Shown one piece after another: positions 40,196-47,954 of a DNA stretch of 64,000 bases. Source of the DNA: Paraplanobispora siamensis (lineage in GTDB: Bacteria; Actinomycetota; Actinomycetes; Streptosporangiales; Streptosporangiaceae); contig NZ_BOOJ01000052.1 of NCBI RefSeq assembly GCF_016863175.1, forward strand, positions 81,225 to 145,224. The letters run 5' to 3'. Every line of letters starts with the position of its first letter. The first letter of the stretch is position 1. Both the position numbers and the translations under genes were made by a program. The notes under the pieces were generated by a model. It did not search any database. It was given only the letters and a program-made list of their open reading frames with translations, and was not told the origin of the DNA.

Positions 40196-40861
40196 GTGAG
40201 CATGCCCGCACCCACGTCCCCTGTGCTGATCGTGTCGCCGTCGGAGCTGGCGCGGCGCATGTCCATCCCGCAGCCGATGACCGAGGGCGACCGCTGGGTG
40301 GTCGAACAGGCGATCGTGGACGCGCAGACCGACCTGGAGTCCTACCTGGGGCGGCCGATCACCCCCCGGACCTACACCCAGGCCGGGCTGTGGCCCGATC
40401 CCGGCCAGCCGTTCGGCTGGCACCTGGCCCACCAGCCGGTCATCGCGGTGATCTCCAGTACGCCGGAGGTCGTCGACGGGCAGCCGACCGGCCGCTACAG
40501 CGTCGTCTACACCGCCGGCCTGGACGCGGCCACCGACCCGGCGCTAGAGCCGATGCGGCGCCTGGTGCGTGCGCACGCCATGGCGTCGGCGCCGCTGCGG
40601 GAGCTGGCCCGCCGGCTGGCGCCGCAGCCGCCCCGCCTCCCGCAGTCGATCACGGTGGAGGGCCAGTCGGTCACCTACGCCAACGACAACGACTCCGGCC
40701 AGCAGGTGGCCGACGGGGACCGGGCCGTGGGATCACTGCCGACCTTCGCCTCCTGTGACCAGTGGAAGGTCCGCGGGCGCCGCGCCTACCAGGAACCCAG
40801 CCGGGCCAGCGCGCCTTGGCCGTACGACCAGCACACCTACACCGGGCAGTGGGGAGCATGA
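40196..40861 (+). CDS. Head-tail connector (adaptor) protein
   Basis: 221 residues, GTG start with no ribosome site, probably leaderless. N-terminal helical domain (SELARRMSIPQPMTEGDRWVVEQAIVDAQTDLESYLGRP) is characteristic of the HK97 gp6/Gp19-like adaptor that binds the portal; the C-terminal part includes a beta segment (VVYTAGLDAA). Position after the capsid fits. An ATG at 40202 is an alternative start. Confidence 0.72.
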   Translation: MSMPAPTSPVLIVSPSELARRMSIPQPMTEGDRWVVEQAIVDAQTDLESYLGRPITPRTYTQAGLWPDPGQPFGWHLAHQPVIAVISSTPEVVDGQPTGRYSVVYTAGLDAATDPALEPMRRLVRAHAMASAPLRELARRLAPQPPRLPQSITVEGQSVTYANDNDSGQQVADGDRAVGSLPTFASCDQWKVRGRRAYQEPSRASAPWPYDQHTYTGQWGA

Positions 40862-41142
40862 TGTTTCGCCGGTTCGTTCTGATCCGCAAGGTCGACGTGA
40901 CGGGGGTGTCCGGGTCGGGCGTCGTCGTGCACGGCGTGCGCTTCCCCGACGGGGTGTGTGCCTACCGGTGGAACAGCCCGTGGAAGACCACGTGCATCGC
41001 CGACTCCATCGCCGACATCGAGAAGATCCACGGCCACGACGGGGCGACGGTCGTGCACTGGCTGGACGGCGAAAACGACCAGGCGCTGGCCGACGCCGAC
41101 CTCTGGCAGAGCGTGCGGCGCGTCCACGACGAAGCGGTGTAG
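40861..41142 (+). CDS. Hypothetical protein in neck operon
   Basis: 93 residues, second of two adjacent ATGs because GGGGAG is better spaced. Predicted beta-rich N-terminus and acidic C-terminus. Between two connector genes. Not recognised; may be cargo, since most neck operons lack an extra gene here. Confidence 0.58.
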   Translation: MFRRFVLIRKVDVTGVSGSGVVVHGVRFPDGVCAYRWNSPWKTTCIADSIADIEKIHGHDGATVVHWLDGENDQALADADLWQSVRRVHDEAV

Positions 41143-41145
41143 CGC

Positions 41146-41499
41146 ATGGCGGTGCTGCTGGCCGACCGGATGCTGGGAGTGCGCCGCCGCTCCGGCGGTG
41201 CGGTGGGCTCCCATGGGGAGCGCGCCGGCTACACCTGGGCGGCGCTGGCCGGGCCGTGGCCGGGCCGGGCCGAAGAAGGGCCGGACGCGGCGATCGGCGC
41301 GACCGGAGGGCGCACGTGGGTGCTGGCGCTGGACCCGGCGGCCTGGCCGGTGGCCCAGGGCGACCTGGTGGCGGAACCGGCCTCCGGCCTGGAGTGGCTG
41401 GTGACCTCCGCCGATCTGATGAAGCACAACGCCCATCCCGATGTGGACTACGTGCGGGTGGAGGCGCACGCGCGCACCCAGGCGGCCACGCGACCGTAG
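41146..41499 (+). CDS. Putative head-tail stopper/connector
   Basis: 117 residues, ATG three bases after the previous stop. Strand-rich with TWVLALDPAAWPVAQGDLVAEPASGLEWLV, similar in style to short beta-barrel stopper proteins (SPP1 gp16 type) that close the head. Identification relies mostly on position and fold pattern. Confidence 0.55.
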   Translation: MAVLLADRMLGVRRRSGGAVGSHGERAGYTWAALAGPWPGRAEEGPDAAIGATGGRTWVLALDPAAWPVAQGDLVAEPASGLEWLVTSADLMKHNAHPDVDYVRVEAHARTQAATRP

Positions 41500-41502
41500 G
41501 CC

Positions 41503-41532
41503 GCGACGGTAGCGGTCAGATGCTGGCACCGT
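41503..41532 (+). promoter_or_regulatory. Late-type promoter with no gene behind it
   Basis: GCGACGGTA, 14 bases, GCACCGT. No plus-strand gene before the terminator at 41607-41649, so it could produce an RNA of about 110 bases. Confidence 0.55.
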
Positions 41533-41606
41533 GGAAGGGCGTTGCTGGCCACCCTTCGGCCGTGCACGCCCCCCACCGGCCGCCCGGTCCCCCGATCTGC
41601 GGCCCG

Positions 41607-41649
41607 CCGGGGAGGCACTCCCGTTTCTCCTCTCATAGTGCCTCCCCGG
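41607..41649. terminator. Bidirectional terminator between convergent operons
   Basis: Perfect 13-bp stem CCGGGGAGGCACT/AGTGCCTCCCCGG with a 17-base loop. Confidence 0.72.
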
Positions 41650-41653
41650 CCTC

Positions 41654-42010
41654 TCACTCCTCGATCGCGTTGCGTTCCCATCGGGCCTTTCGGTCGGCCG
41701 CCACGATGGCGTCGATGTCCAGCAGGGGTGCGACCTTCACCCCGATGGTGTCGGCCAGCTCCAGGATCGGCTGGGCGTCGGCGCCCAGCGCCCGCGACAT
41801 TTCGATATAGGTGCGGCACGGCCAGGGCACGCGCCGTCCGCGGGAATCGCGACACGTCGGGCAGCGCAGGTCATCGCCGTCAGGCCGGTGCAGATGGTTC
41901 AAGACGATCAGGCCCCGGATGATGCATTCCCCGTGCCGGGATCCGGCATAGGCGGTCACCGCCAGCAGCCGGGGGTCGGTCGGTTCTTCGATGGGGCCGC
42001 TGCCGATCAC
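41654..42010 (-). CDS. Hypothetical protein with CPTC motif
   Basis: 118 residues, GTG overlapping the stop of the XRE gene (GTGA). CPTC near residue 52 and a further Cys (CRTY) suggest a zinc site. The C-terminal half is helical. Last of the leftward cargo operon that starts at 43638. Confidence 0.6.
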   Translation of the reverse strand: MIGSGPIEEPTDPRLLAVTAYAGSRHGECIIRGLIVLNHLHRPDGDDLRCPTCRDSRGRRVPWPCRTYIEMSRALGADAQPILELADTIGVKVAPLLDIDAIVAADRKARWERNAIEE

Positions 42011-42327
42011 CGTGGGCCGTCCAGGTGGTAAGCCAGGAACTCCTTGAAGCGGGCGACTTCGTACAGGTCGTCGTGGGTCGGGCCTGGGTGGCCGCACAAG
42101 ATGGCGGTCGTCTCCGCGTCGATGGTCAGGTCGGCGCCGTGCAGCCGCTCCATCGGCAGGCCCAGCACCTGGCACAGCTGCTGGGCCTGCTCCGGGGTGG
42201 GTTCGGTCTCCCCGGCCTCCCATGAGCGGACCTGGGCGGCGGTGACGCCGACGGCCTGGGCCAGGTCGTCGGCGTCGTAGCCCAGGTACAGGCGCTCTTC
42301 CTGAATGCGCTGGCTCAGGGAGGTCAT
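42007..42327 (-). CDS. XRE-family (Cro/C1-type) DNA-binding protein
   Basis: 106 residues. Residues about 3-62 form a classic Cro/C1 HTH (LSQRIQEERLYLGYDADDLA..GVTAAQVRSWEAGETEPT), followed by a short acidic domain ending FKEFLAYHLDG. Candidate phage repressor or antirepressor. It overlaps both neighbours by four bases, so it is translated with them. Its operon is driven by an early-type promoter that carries the main phage operator, so autoregulation is worth testing. Confidence 0.82.
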   Translation of the reverse strand: MTSLSQRIQEERLYLGYDADDLAQAVGVTAAQVRSWEAGETEPTPEQAQQLCQVLGLPMERLHGADLTIDAETTAILCGHPGPTHDDLYEVARFKEFLAYHLDGPR

Positions 42328-43061
42328 GCGCTCTTTGCCGCCTTTTCGCCGCGCATTTGCTCACGGCGCTGCTGGCGTTCGTCGGCCGCGGCGGCGTGTT
42401 CCACCCGGTACGACTCCGCCTCCCTGCGGAACGCCGTGACGATGCGCTCCACCGCGCGCAGCTGCCGCCGGATGTCATCCAGCGTCGCGACGGCATCGGC
42501 GTAGTCAGCGTGGCTCAGCTCCCCGTCGCCGCCCCACTCCGCGTCCTTGATGTCGTCCAGGATCTTCCTGGCCACCGCCATGTCGCTGTTGGCGCTGCCC
42601 GTCAGCTCCAGGATCCGGTCGCAGCCGTCGACGTGGGAGGCGAAGTGGTCGGCGTGGGCCTGCTCTTCCCGGGTGTGGGCCAGGGCGTTCTCATACAGCC
42701 GGATGCCTCTGTCGTGGCCGTACTGGATGGTCAGGCGGGTGAAGACGTCGGGGAAGGTGCGGCCGGTGCCATCACCGGGCGGTTCGGCGTCGATCAAGTC
42801 GGCCAGGGTGTAGGGGTCGCTGGTCAGGGTCGGGCTGAGGTGGTCGACCCCGTCAAGGTCGGGAGTATGGGGGACGGAGCCCAGCAGGGTGCCGTCGGGG
42901 TGGGCCGTGCTGAGCATGGCACGGCGCAGGCGCCGGGCGTATTCGTCGCGGTCGATTTCGGAGGAGAAGGGGCCGATGTGCACGGTCCGCTCCGGCATGA
43001 CGATGTTGATCGCCAGGGCGGCCGGGCGGGGCTGCGGGACGGTCAAGGGGTCGTTGCTCAT
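42324..43061 (-). CDS. Hypothetical coiled-coil-like protein
   Basis: 245 residues, ATG behind GAGGTG. Helical from about 120 to the end with a highly charged Arg/Glu-rich C-terminus, likely coiled coil (REAESYR...DERQQRREQMRGEK). Overlaps the XRE gene by ATGA. Unrecognised; could be a partner of the XRE regulator. Confidence 0.62.
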   Translation of the reverse strand: MSNDPLTVPQPRPAALAINIVMPERTVHIGPFSSEIDRDEYARRLRRAMLSTAHPDGTLLGSVPHTPDLDGVDHLSPTLTSDPYTLADLIDAEPPGDGTGRTFPDVFTRLTIQYGHDRGIRLYENALAHTREEQAHADHFASHVDGCDRILELTGSANSDMAVARKILDDIKDAEWGGDGELSHADYADAVATLDDIRRQLRAVERIVTAFRREAESYRVEHAAAADERQQRREQMRGEKAAKSA

Positions 43062-43086
43062 CTTTCACCTCACATTTGCGTCGGGG

Positions 43087-43638
43087 TCAGTGGTGGATCT
43101 GGATGGGGAACGGCAGACCGTAGTGGTGGGCCAAGGCTTCCACGGCCGGGGTGATGTCGCCACGGTGGAAGACCAGGCGGCCGGTGTGGCTGTAGGCGTG
43201 GTAGCCGCCGGCGCCCGCGCTGGTGCCGCCCAGGTGCATGCGGATCTCTCCGCCGATGCCGGGGTGGCCGTCGAAGGTGAGGCGGTGGTGGCCGACGTCG
43301 ATGCGGTGCAGGCGGGCGGTGGTCTGCGGAGTCTCCGGCAGCGGGGCGCGGACCACGACGGTGATGGCGTTGGTACGCACGATCTGCCAGCCGGACTCCG
43401 TCATGGTGCGGGCGTAGCTGTTCAGGGCGGCCTCCCAGCGGGTGCGGGCCGTGCCGGTCCGGGGCCGGAACATGTCGCCGTCCTGGATGCGGACGATGGC
43501 CACGTCCCAGCCGTCGCTGATCAGGGCGAAGCCGTCGCTGCCGGCGTGGGAGGCGGTGTTCCCGGCGCCGGTGAGGATGGTGCGGGCGGCGCGGAAGTCC
43601 CAGCGTTCGGCGTTCTCATGCGGGACGAAGACGGTCAC
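43087..43638 (-). CDS. Hypothetical protein, first gene of cargo operon
   Basis: 183 residues, GTG start behind AGGAGG. Strand-rich, with His residues clustered near the C-terminus (HRGDITPAVEALAHHY, IQIHH). No family recognised. Directly behind the promoter and leader hairpin at 43654-43704. Confidence 0.62.
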   Translation of the reverse strand: MTVFVPHENAERWDFRAARTILTGAGNTASHAGSDGFALISDGWDVAIVRIQDGDMFRPRTGTARTRWEAALNSYARTMTESGWQIVRTNAITVVVRAPLPETPQTTARLHRIDVGHHRLTFDGHPGIGGEIRMHLGGTSAGAGGYHAYSHTGRLVFHRGDITPAVEALAHHYGLPFPIQIHH

Positions 43639-43653
43639 GGTTCCTCCTGATCA

Positions 43654-43675
43654 CGGGGTCGCTCTCCCCACCCCG
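43654..43675 (-). promoter_or_regulatory. Leader hairpin GGGG-AGAGCGA-CCCC
   Basis: Minus-strand leader; the predicted transcript would start almost at the GGGG, so the hairpin caps the 5' end, ahead of CAGGAGG. Confidence 0.63.
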
Positions 43676-43704
43676 ATAGTACATGTACTTAGCGACGTGG
43701 GCGA
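43676..43704 (-). promoter_or_regulatory. Early-type promoter of the cargo operon
   Basis: -10 TACTAT with operator AAGTACATGTAC; weak -35 TCGCCC. A lone half-site CTAAGTACCC lies nearby at 43742-43751. Confidence 0.66.
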
Positions 43705-43741
43705 GGGGGATAGAGGGCCGAACCTGCCGATTCCAAAGAGC

Positions 43742-43751
43742 GGGTACTTAG
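43742..43751 (-). promoter_or_regulatory. Operator half-site
   Basis: Minus strand CTAAGTACCC without a right half; 60 bases from the full operator and 29 bases before the gene at 43780. Confidence 0.4.
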
Positions 43752-43779
43752 TTGCCCACGAGCGTCTTTATCGGATGCT

Positions 43780-44364
43780 ATGGACGGGTTTGACGACGCG
43801 ACGTTATGGCTGGTCATCCCCTATTTTTGGGGGGTGTCCTGGACCCCGCCGCCCGGCACCGTCGGGCTGACCTGCTCCTACGGTTTGACCAACATTCGTG
43901 CCACGGTTGGGCAGATGTTGGTGGGTGAATCGACCGCTCACAACCACGCCTTCATCGTCATCGACTCCGAACGCATCGTGGAGGCCTGGCCCAGCGGAGC
44001 CCGCATCAGTGCGCTGGCCGACTACGCCTACGACTACGTGATGTACGGCTGGCGGCTGGGGTTGAGCGCCGGTCAGCGCGACGCGCTGGCGCAGGCCGCC
44101 CTGAGCCTGCACGGCATCGGCTACGGGCTGGTGGACTACCTGGCGCTGTCGGTCTCCCGGATGCGGCTGCCGTGGATCGGCGCGATGCGGCGCGTGGCCA
44201 GCCCGCACCATCTGCTGCCTGCCCAGTTCGTCGCCGCGGTCTACCACCGGGCGCAGGTGGAGCTGATGCCCGGGGAGCCGGATGTGACGCTGGCCGGGCT
44301 GGGTGATCTGTGGATGACGTCGCGGGACTGGGCGCTGCACGTGCCGGCCACGCACTACGCGTAG
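43780..44364 (+). CDS. NlpC/P60- or YiiX-like fold protein, catalytic Cys not evident
   Basis: 194 residues, ATG without clear ribosome site. HNHAFIVIDSERIVEAWPSGARI and GIGYGLVDYLALSVSRM, followed by SPHHLLPAQFVAAVYHRA, follow the layout of permuted papain-like peptidases (YiiX/NlpC), but the position that normally holds the nucleophile Cys (CSQF) reads PAQF. So it is either an inactive relative or a tail/neck protein of the same fold. Lies among neck genes. Confidence 0.5.
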   Translation: MDGFDDATLWLVIPYFWGVSWTPPPGTVGLTCSYGLTNIRATVGQMLVGESTAHNHAFIVIDSERIVEAWPSGARISALADYAYDYVMYGWRLGLSAGQRDALAQAALSLHGIGYGLVDYLALSVSRMRLPWIGAMRRVASPHHLLPAQFVAAVYHRAQVELMPGEPDVTLAGLGDLWMTSRDWALHVPATHYA

Positions 44365-44377
44365 ATCGGGAGGCGGG

Positions 44378-44917
44378 ATGCGGGCGGTGCTACGGCGGGA
44401 CCTGGATACGGCGGTGGCCCGCCAGGTGCTGGGCCGCGCCACCTCCCTGGCAGCGCAGGTGGCCGCCGAAGCGGCGGCGCGGGCGCCCGCGGCCCGGGTG
44501 TGGGTGACGATGGGCGACGATCGGGTGCGTCCCTCCCACCAGGACGCGCACCGGCAGATGATCCCCGCGAACCTGCGATTCAAGCTGCGCAAGCAAAGCG
44601 CCGCCCCAGGGCGGCGGGCGCAACTGCTGGCCGGCTACGACCTGGCGCGGGAACCCCGGGATCCGTCCCTGCCGGCCGGGCAGCGCGGCGGCTGCCGGTG
44701 CATCGCCATCACCGTGCCCGGGGTCATCGCGGCGAAGGTGCAGGCGCATCCGGCGGTGCTGACCGGGTCGCGGGCGGTGGGCCGGGTCAGCGTGGCCTTC
44801 CCGCGGATCGTTGAATCCCACACCGGCACCAGCGATGACGCGCCGGCGCCGTTCCTGGCCAACGCGATCGACGCGGTGGCGGCCCGGTTGCGGGCGCGGG
44901 CAAGCGCGCGACCTTAG
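44378..44917 (+). CDS. MuF-like/minor head protein in neck region
   Basis: 179 residues. Contains a MuF core motif: VWVTMGDDRVRPSHQDAH ... ALPAGQRGGCRC-like Cys-Arg-Cys near residue 110, matching the motif at the portal C-terminus. N-terminus helical. Perhaps an HK97 gp10-like neck protein that shares this motif, or a second MuF protein. Confidence 0.6.
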   Translation: MRAVLRRDLDTAVARQVLGRATSLAAQVAAEAAARAPAARVWVTMGDDRVRPSHQDAHRQMIPANLRFKLRKQSAAPGRRAQLLAGYDLAREPRDPSLPAGQRGGCRCIAITVPGVIAAKVQAHPAVLTGSRAVGRVSVAFPRIVESHTGTSDDAPAPFLANAIDAVAARLRARASARP

Positions 44918-44937
44918 CCCCCTGGCGGCAGCATCCT
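44908..44937 (+). promoter_or_regulatory. Late-type promoter
   Basis: GCGACCTTA, 14 bases, GCATCCT (weak -10). Overlaps the end of the MuF-like gene; GTG at 44969 follows GGAGG. Confidence 0.58.
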
Positions 44938-44968
44938 CACTTCGTCTGGAGACGTTGATGGAGGCGCC

Positions 44969-45226
44969 GTGTCGAACAAGATGGTCACCCTGACCCTGGC
45001 CCACCCGCTGCCGGAGGCCAGCGCCAAGCGGGTGCGGGCCCAAGAGGTCCGGGACTACAAGATCGGGGAGAAGATCAAGGTGCCGTATCACGAGGCGCAT
45101 GGGGTCATCTCCAGTGGCTACGCCACCGTCGACCCCGAAGACGATGAGCAGGTGCAGGCGGCGCTGGGCCGGACCAGCAGCGCATCGGCCAAGTCCACCT
45201 CCAGCGGCAGCAGCAAGTCGTCGTAG
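44969..45226 (+). CDS. Small hypothetical neck/tail protein
   Basis: 85 residues, GTG start behind GGAGG. N-terminal 65 residues form a compact strand-rich unit (VTLTLAHPLPE..., YKIGEKIKVPYHEAHGVISSGYA) like short head-completion proteins; the C-terminus is a Ser/Lys-rich tail. Just before the tail terminator gene. Confidence 0.6.
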   Translation: MSNKMVTLTLAHPLPEASAKRVRAQEVRDYKIGEKIKVPYHEAHGVISSGYATVDPEDDEQVQAALGRTSSASAKSTSSGSSKSS

Positions 45227-45660
45227 TGGATGTACGCCGTCTGGCCCGGGCCGACCCGATCCCCCGGGTGATCACTCACCTGTCGGAGCATCCGGAGGTG
45301 ACGGCCGCCCTGGGCGGGCCGGGCCGGGTCGGGCTGGACAACGTCCCGCCGTACCCGCGGCTGCGGATCACCGATCCGCCGGGCGACGACCGCGATCTGA
45401 TCAAACTGGTGATCGCGACCGTTCAGGTGGAGGCCTACGGGGATCTGGACGGCACGATCGGCAAGGGTGCGCTGAAGGACTTGTGCTACATCGCCATCGC
45501 GGCGATCAAGGAATTGCCGCTACTGCCGGTCCCACCCGGCCAGGCCGTGATCACGGAGGTGCTGGGCGGGGTGGGCGTGGGATGGGCGCCGGAGCCGACC
45601 GGGCAGGGCCGCTACGTCGGGTCGTGCCGGGTGTACTGCCACGCGTCCCGGCACGCGTGA
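45226..45660 (+). CDS. Putative tail terminator (tail completion) protein
   Basis: 144 residues, GTG at the last base of the previous stop. LRITDPPGDDR...LIKLVIATVQVEAYGD and VGWAPEPTGQGRYVGSCRVYCHA match the strand pattern of lambda gpU-like tail terminators, which cap the tail tube. Position before the tail tube gene supports this. Confidence 0.68.
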   Translation: MDVRRLARADPIPRVITHLSEHPEVTAALGGPGRVGLDNVPPYPRLRITDPPGDDRDLIKLVIATVQVEAYGDLDGTIGKGALKDLCYIAIAAIKELPLLPVPPGQAVITEVLGGVGVGWAPEPTGQGRYVGSCRVYCHASRHA

Positions 45661-45672
45661 ACCCCTCCAGCC

Positions 45673-45716
45673 GGCGTGGGTGTGCACGCTTCGCCGCAGG
45701 CGTGCACACCCACGCC
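45673..45716. terminator. Long perfect hairpin, probable bidirectional terminator
   Basis: 17-bp stem GGCGTGGGTGTGCACGC/GCGTGCACACCCACGCC with a 10-base loop, 12 bases after the tail terminator gene. Confidence 0.7.
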
Positions 45717-45835
45717 CACCTTCTGCGTGCACGGCTCTGACGTGGGCTTTCACGCCTGCACGCAGGGTGTGCACACCCGCGGGGGCGTGCGGCTTTCCCG
45801 GTGCGGGCGCAGGCGTTCACGCGTGCTCAGGCGTG
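45717..45835. repeat. Cluster of GTGCAC-type palindromic repeats
   Basis: Several GTGCAC/GTGCAT elements: 45726, the palindrome GGGTGTGCACACCC near 45765, and GCGTGCATG near 45830, with another CGTGCATGCACG near 45903. No array-like spacing; they share sequence with the hairpin at 45673. Probably expanded by recombination. Confidence 0.45.
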
Positions 45836-46038
45836 CATGTTCCGGCTGGCGGCAGGCCCAGGGCGGCCATCAGCGCGCGGCGGGCGGTGCGGCGCGCACG
45901 CCGTGCATGCACGCACACCGGGTCCCGCTCAGCGGCGGCCGGGAACGGGTCGGCGGGCCGGACGCCGACGGCGGTCAGGAACCGGCGGCCGTCGGCGCTG
46001 GCCGATAAGGCGGCGTCCAGGGCGTCAAGCGTCTGCAC
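45817..46038 (-). CDS. Small leftward cargo protein
   Basis: 73 residues, GTG with AAGGAG eight bases upstream, which is strong support. Helical, Arg/Ala-rich second half (ARRARRTARRALMAAL) that could bind nucleic acid. Sits against the direction of the structural genes, between tail terminator and tail tube. No operator is seen. Confidence 0.55.
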   Translation of the reverse strand: MQTLDALDAALSASADGRRFLTAVGVRPADPFPAAAERDPVCVHARRARRTARRALMAALGLPPAGTCTPEHA

Positions 46039-46139
46039 GTGGCGCTCCTTCGTGGGGTGGTTGCACCAGCAACTATCTTATGGGGCGGTCAACTTCCGGC
46101 ATAGATCTGCCCGCCACCGGCTGCCCCGGATTTGAGGGC

Positions 46140-46169
46140 GCGACGTAAGCAGCAAGCCCGTCCTACGGT
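46140..46169 (+). promoter_or_regulatory. Late-type promoter for tail tube
   Basis: GCGACGTAA, 14 bases, CTACGGT, preceded by AGGGC. Confidence 0.74.
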
Positions 46170-46214
46170 TCCCGCGACGCCCACCCCCATGAGCGACGTC
46201 GGAAGGACGCCCCC

Positions 46215-46802
46215 ATGGCGGTGGACAGCGACCGCATCCTTATCGCACAGAACGCCCGGGTCTACCTGGCGCCTGTGGGCACCACGGCACCGGCCGGACC
46301 GGAAGCCACCCTTGACCCGGCCTGGCGGGAGGTCGGCTACTTCACGCCCGACAGCCTCCAGTTCAACACCGACCCCTCCTTCGAAGAGGTCCGCTCCCAC
46401 CAGAGCAACCGGCCCACCCGGCGCTGGCAGACCGAAGACAACGCCACCGCCCAGGTCGACCTCCAGGAGTGGTCGGGTGAGAACTTCCTGGCGGTCTTCG
46501 GCGGTGGCACGATCACCGAAGTGGCCGCGGTCGTTGGCCCTCCGGCGATCCCCAAGCACTACAAGTACAGCCCGCCCGCGGTCGGCGGCCGGCAGTCGGT
46601 GGCGGCCATCATCGAGATCATCGATGAGGACAAGGTCTACCGGCTGATCATCCCGAAGGCGGAGCAGGGCGAAGGCGCGGAGATCAGCCTGAACAAGACG
46701 TCGGAGTCGACGCTGCCGCTGCGCCTGACGGTGCTGGGCAACGACTTCGCCGACGACTGGTACCTGCTGACCGAAGATGAGGCGTTCGCCCCCGTGCCGT
46801 GA
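46215..46802 (+). CDS. Major tail (tube) protein
   Basis: 195 residues, ATG behind GGAAGG. NARVYLAPVGTTAPAG, WREVGYFTPDSLQF, then a beta-rich body (TAQVDLQEWSG, VYRLIIPKAEQGEG, LPLRLTVLGND) is the usual make-up of actinophage tail tube proteins, which polymerise as hexameric rings around the tape measure. A strong late promoter precedes it. Confidence 0.82.
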   Translation: MAVDSDRILIAQNARVYLAPVGTTAPAGPEATLDPAWREVGYFTPDSLQFNTDPSFEEVRSHQSNRPTRRWQTEDNATAQVDLQEWSGENFLAVFGGGTITEVAAVVGPPAIPKHYKYSPPAVGGRQSVAAIIEIIDEDKVYRLIIPKAEQGEGAEISLNKTSESTLPLRLTVLGNDFADDWYLLTEDEAFAPVP

Positions 46803-46962
46803 CCTTCGGTGACCTTGGTAAAGGTTCACCCCGGATGTGCGCTTGGTCCCCGCACAGGCTGGAGCCGTCCCGGCGGGCGTTCGTATCGTCGATGCCAGCG
46901 CCCGCCGGGCCGGCCATCCGCCCGCGGGCTGTCCCGGGCTCCAAGGCGGGTTGGGCAGGGAC

Positions 46963-47010
46963 GATGCGGCCGGGCACCCAGCTCGGGGTCCGGTGCCCGG
47001 CCGCCGCATC
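46963..47010 (+). terminator. Terminator hairpin after tail tube gene
   Basis: Stem of GATGCGG/CCGCATC with CCGGGCACC/GGTGCCCGG and a short asymmetric bulge; directly before the next late promoter. The gap 46803-46962 has no gene. Confidence 0.65.
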
Positions 47011-47016
47011 AAGGAC

Positions 47017-47046
47017 GCGACCTTAGCGCCCCCTGGCTGTGACCCT
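47017..47046 (+). promoter_or_regulatory. Late-type promoter, weak -10
   Basis: GCGACCTTA, 14 bases, TGACCCT. Confidence 0.55.
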
Positions 47047-47076
47047 TCAGTCGATCATTCGCTGAAGGAGACGCCC

Positions 47077-47655
47077 ATGTCCTACACCCCCGAAACCGTC
47101 GACATCGCCGCCCGCCGCGCTGCGCGGGCCAAGGCCCGGGCCGCGCGCCGGGAGGGCCGCGGGGAAATGCTGCGGCTGCAATGCGGTGATGTGTTCATCG
47201 CAGATCTGGGCCCGGAGTTTCCGATTGACGTGCTGGAGCCCCTCCAGGACCTGGACCTGGACCTGCCGCTGCTGATCCAGCAGGCGCTGACCATGCTGGG
47301 ACAGACGGCCGGCAACGATAACCGGGTCGACGCCGAAGCGGCCATGGAGTTCATCGTCGGCGTGCTGGCCGGCAACCCGAACCTGCCCACCCAGGTCGTG
47401 GCGATGATCAAGGAGATGACCCGGCGGCTGCTGAGCGACGCCGGCTATGAGGCGTTCTTGTCCATCCGGCCGACCCCGTGGGACATCACCGACCTGGCCA
47501 GCACCCTGTTCTCCTGGTACGGGGTGGGCCTGGGGGAATCTGCGCCGTCCACTACGCCATCGCCCGTTGGGAAGACCTCGAATACGACCTCCGTGACCAC
47601 CTCGGCGTCGACGCGCGGGGGGCGTGGCGGCGGCCGGGCGAAGAAGGCTTCATAG
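47077..47655 (+). CDS. Tail assembly chaperone, short form (gpG-like)
   Basis: 192 residues, ATG behind AAGGAG. Basic N-terminus, then a helical core (IDVLEPLQDLDLDLPLLIQQAL, MIKEMTRRLLSDAGYEAFL) and a low-complexity Ser/Thr/Gly tail. Typical of the first of two chaperones that coat the tape measure before tube assembly. The frameshift heptamer lies at codon 152-154. Confidence 0.78.
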   Translation: MSYTPETVDIAARRAARAKARAARREGRGEMLRLQCGDVFIADLGPEFPIDVLEPLQDLDLDLPLLIQQALTMLGQTAGNDNRVDAEAAMEFIVGVLAGNPNLPTQVVAMIKEMTRRLLSDAGYEAFLSIRPTPWDITDLASTLFSWYGVGLGESAPSTTPSPVGKTSNTTSVTTSASTRGGRGGGRAKKAS

Positions 47656-47954
47656 GCCTGCGGCAGCTGGCTGGCTGGCTGGCCCGGCTGCCGGAGACGT
47701 CCTACATCCGCACCACGCCGGAGATCCGCGAGCAGTTGCGGCAGGCAGAGCAGTGGACGCTGCATCACGAACTGCTGGCGCAGGTCATCGAGGTTGTGTC
47801 GATCCTGGCGGCGGAGATGCGGATCAAGAAGCCGATCCAGATCCCCCGGCCATCGCGGCCGGCCAATCCCCGGGCGCGTACCGGCAAGCGCGGCACCGCG
47901 CACGCCGTGGCCGTGCTCAAGCAGGCCCAGGCCAACCGCCGGGCCAGTGCATAG
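47077..47954 (+). CDS. Tail assembly chaperone, long form by -1 frameshift (gpG-T-like)
   Basis: Heptamer G-GGG-GAA at 47532-47538 in the short-form frame; shifting -1 gives GGG-GGA-ATC and reads on to 47954 (ICAVHYAIARWEDLEYDLRDHL, then a helical C-terminus and a basic tail). The downstream frame lacks its own plausible start. Frameshifted chaperones directly before the tape measure are near universal in long-tailed phages. Confidence 0.78.

Noticed and set aside
43780..44364. Endolysin call for the NlpC/YiiX-like protein
   Set aside because: The expected catalytic Cys is not present at the CSQF position and the gene lies in the neck region, not beside the holin.
45661..45910. GTGCAC repeat cluster as a CRISPR array
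   Set aside because: Repeats are short and palindromic with irregular spacing and no similar-sized spacers; no cas genes.
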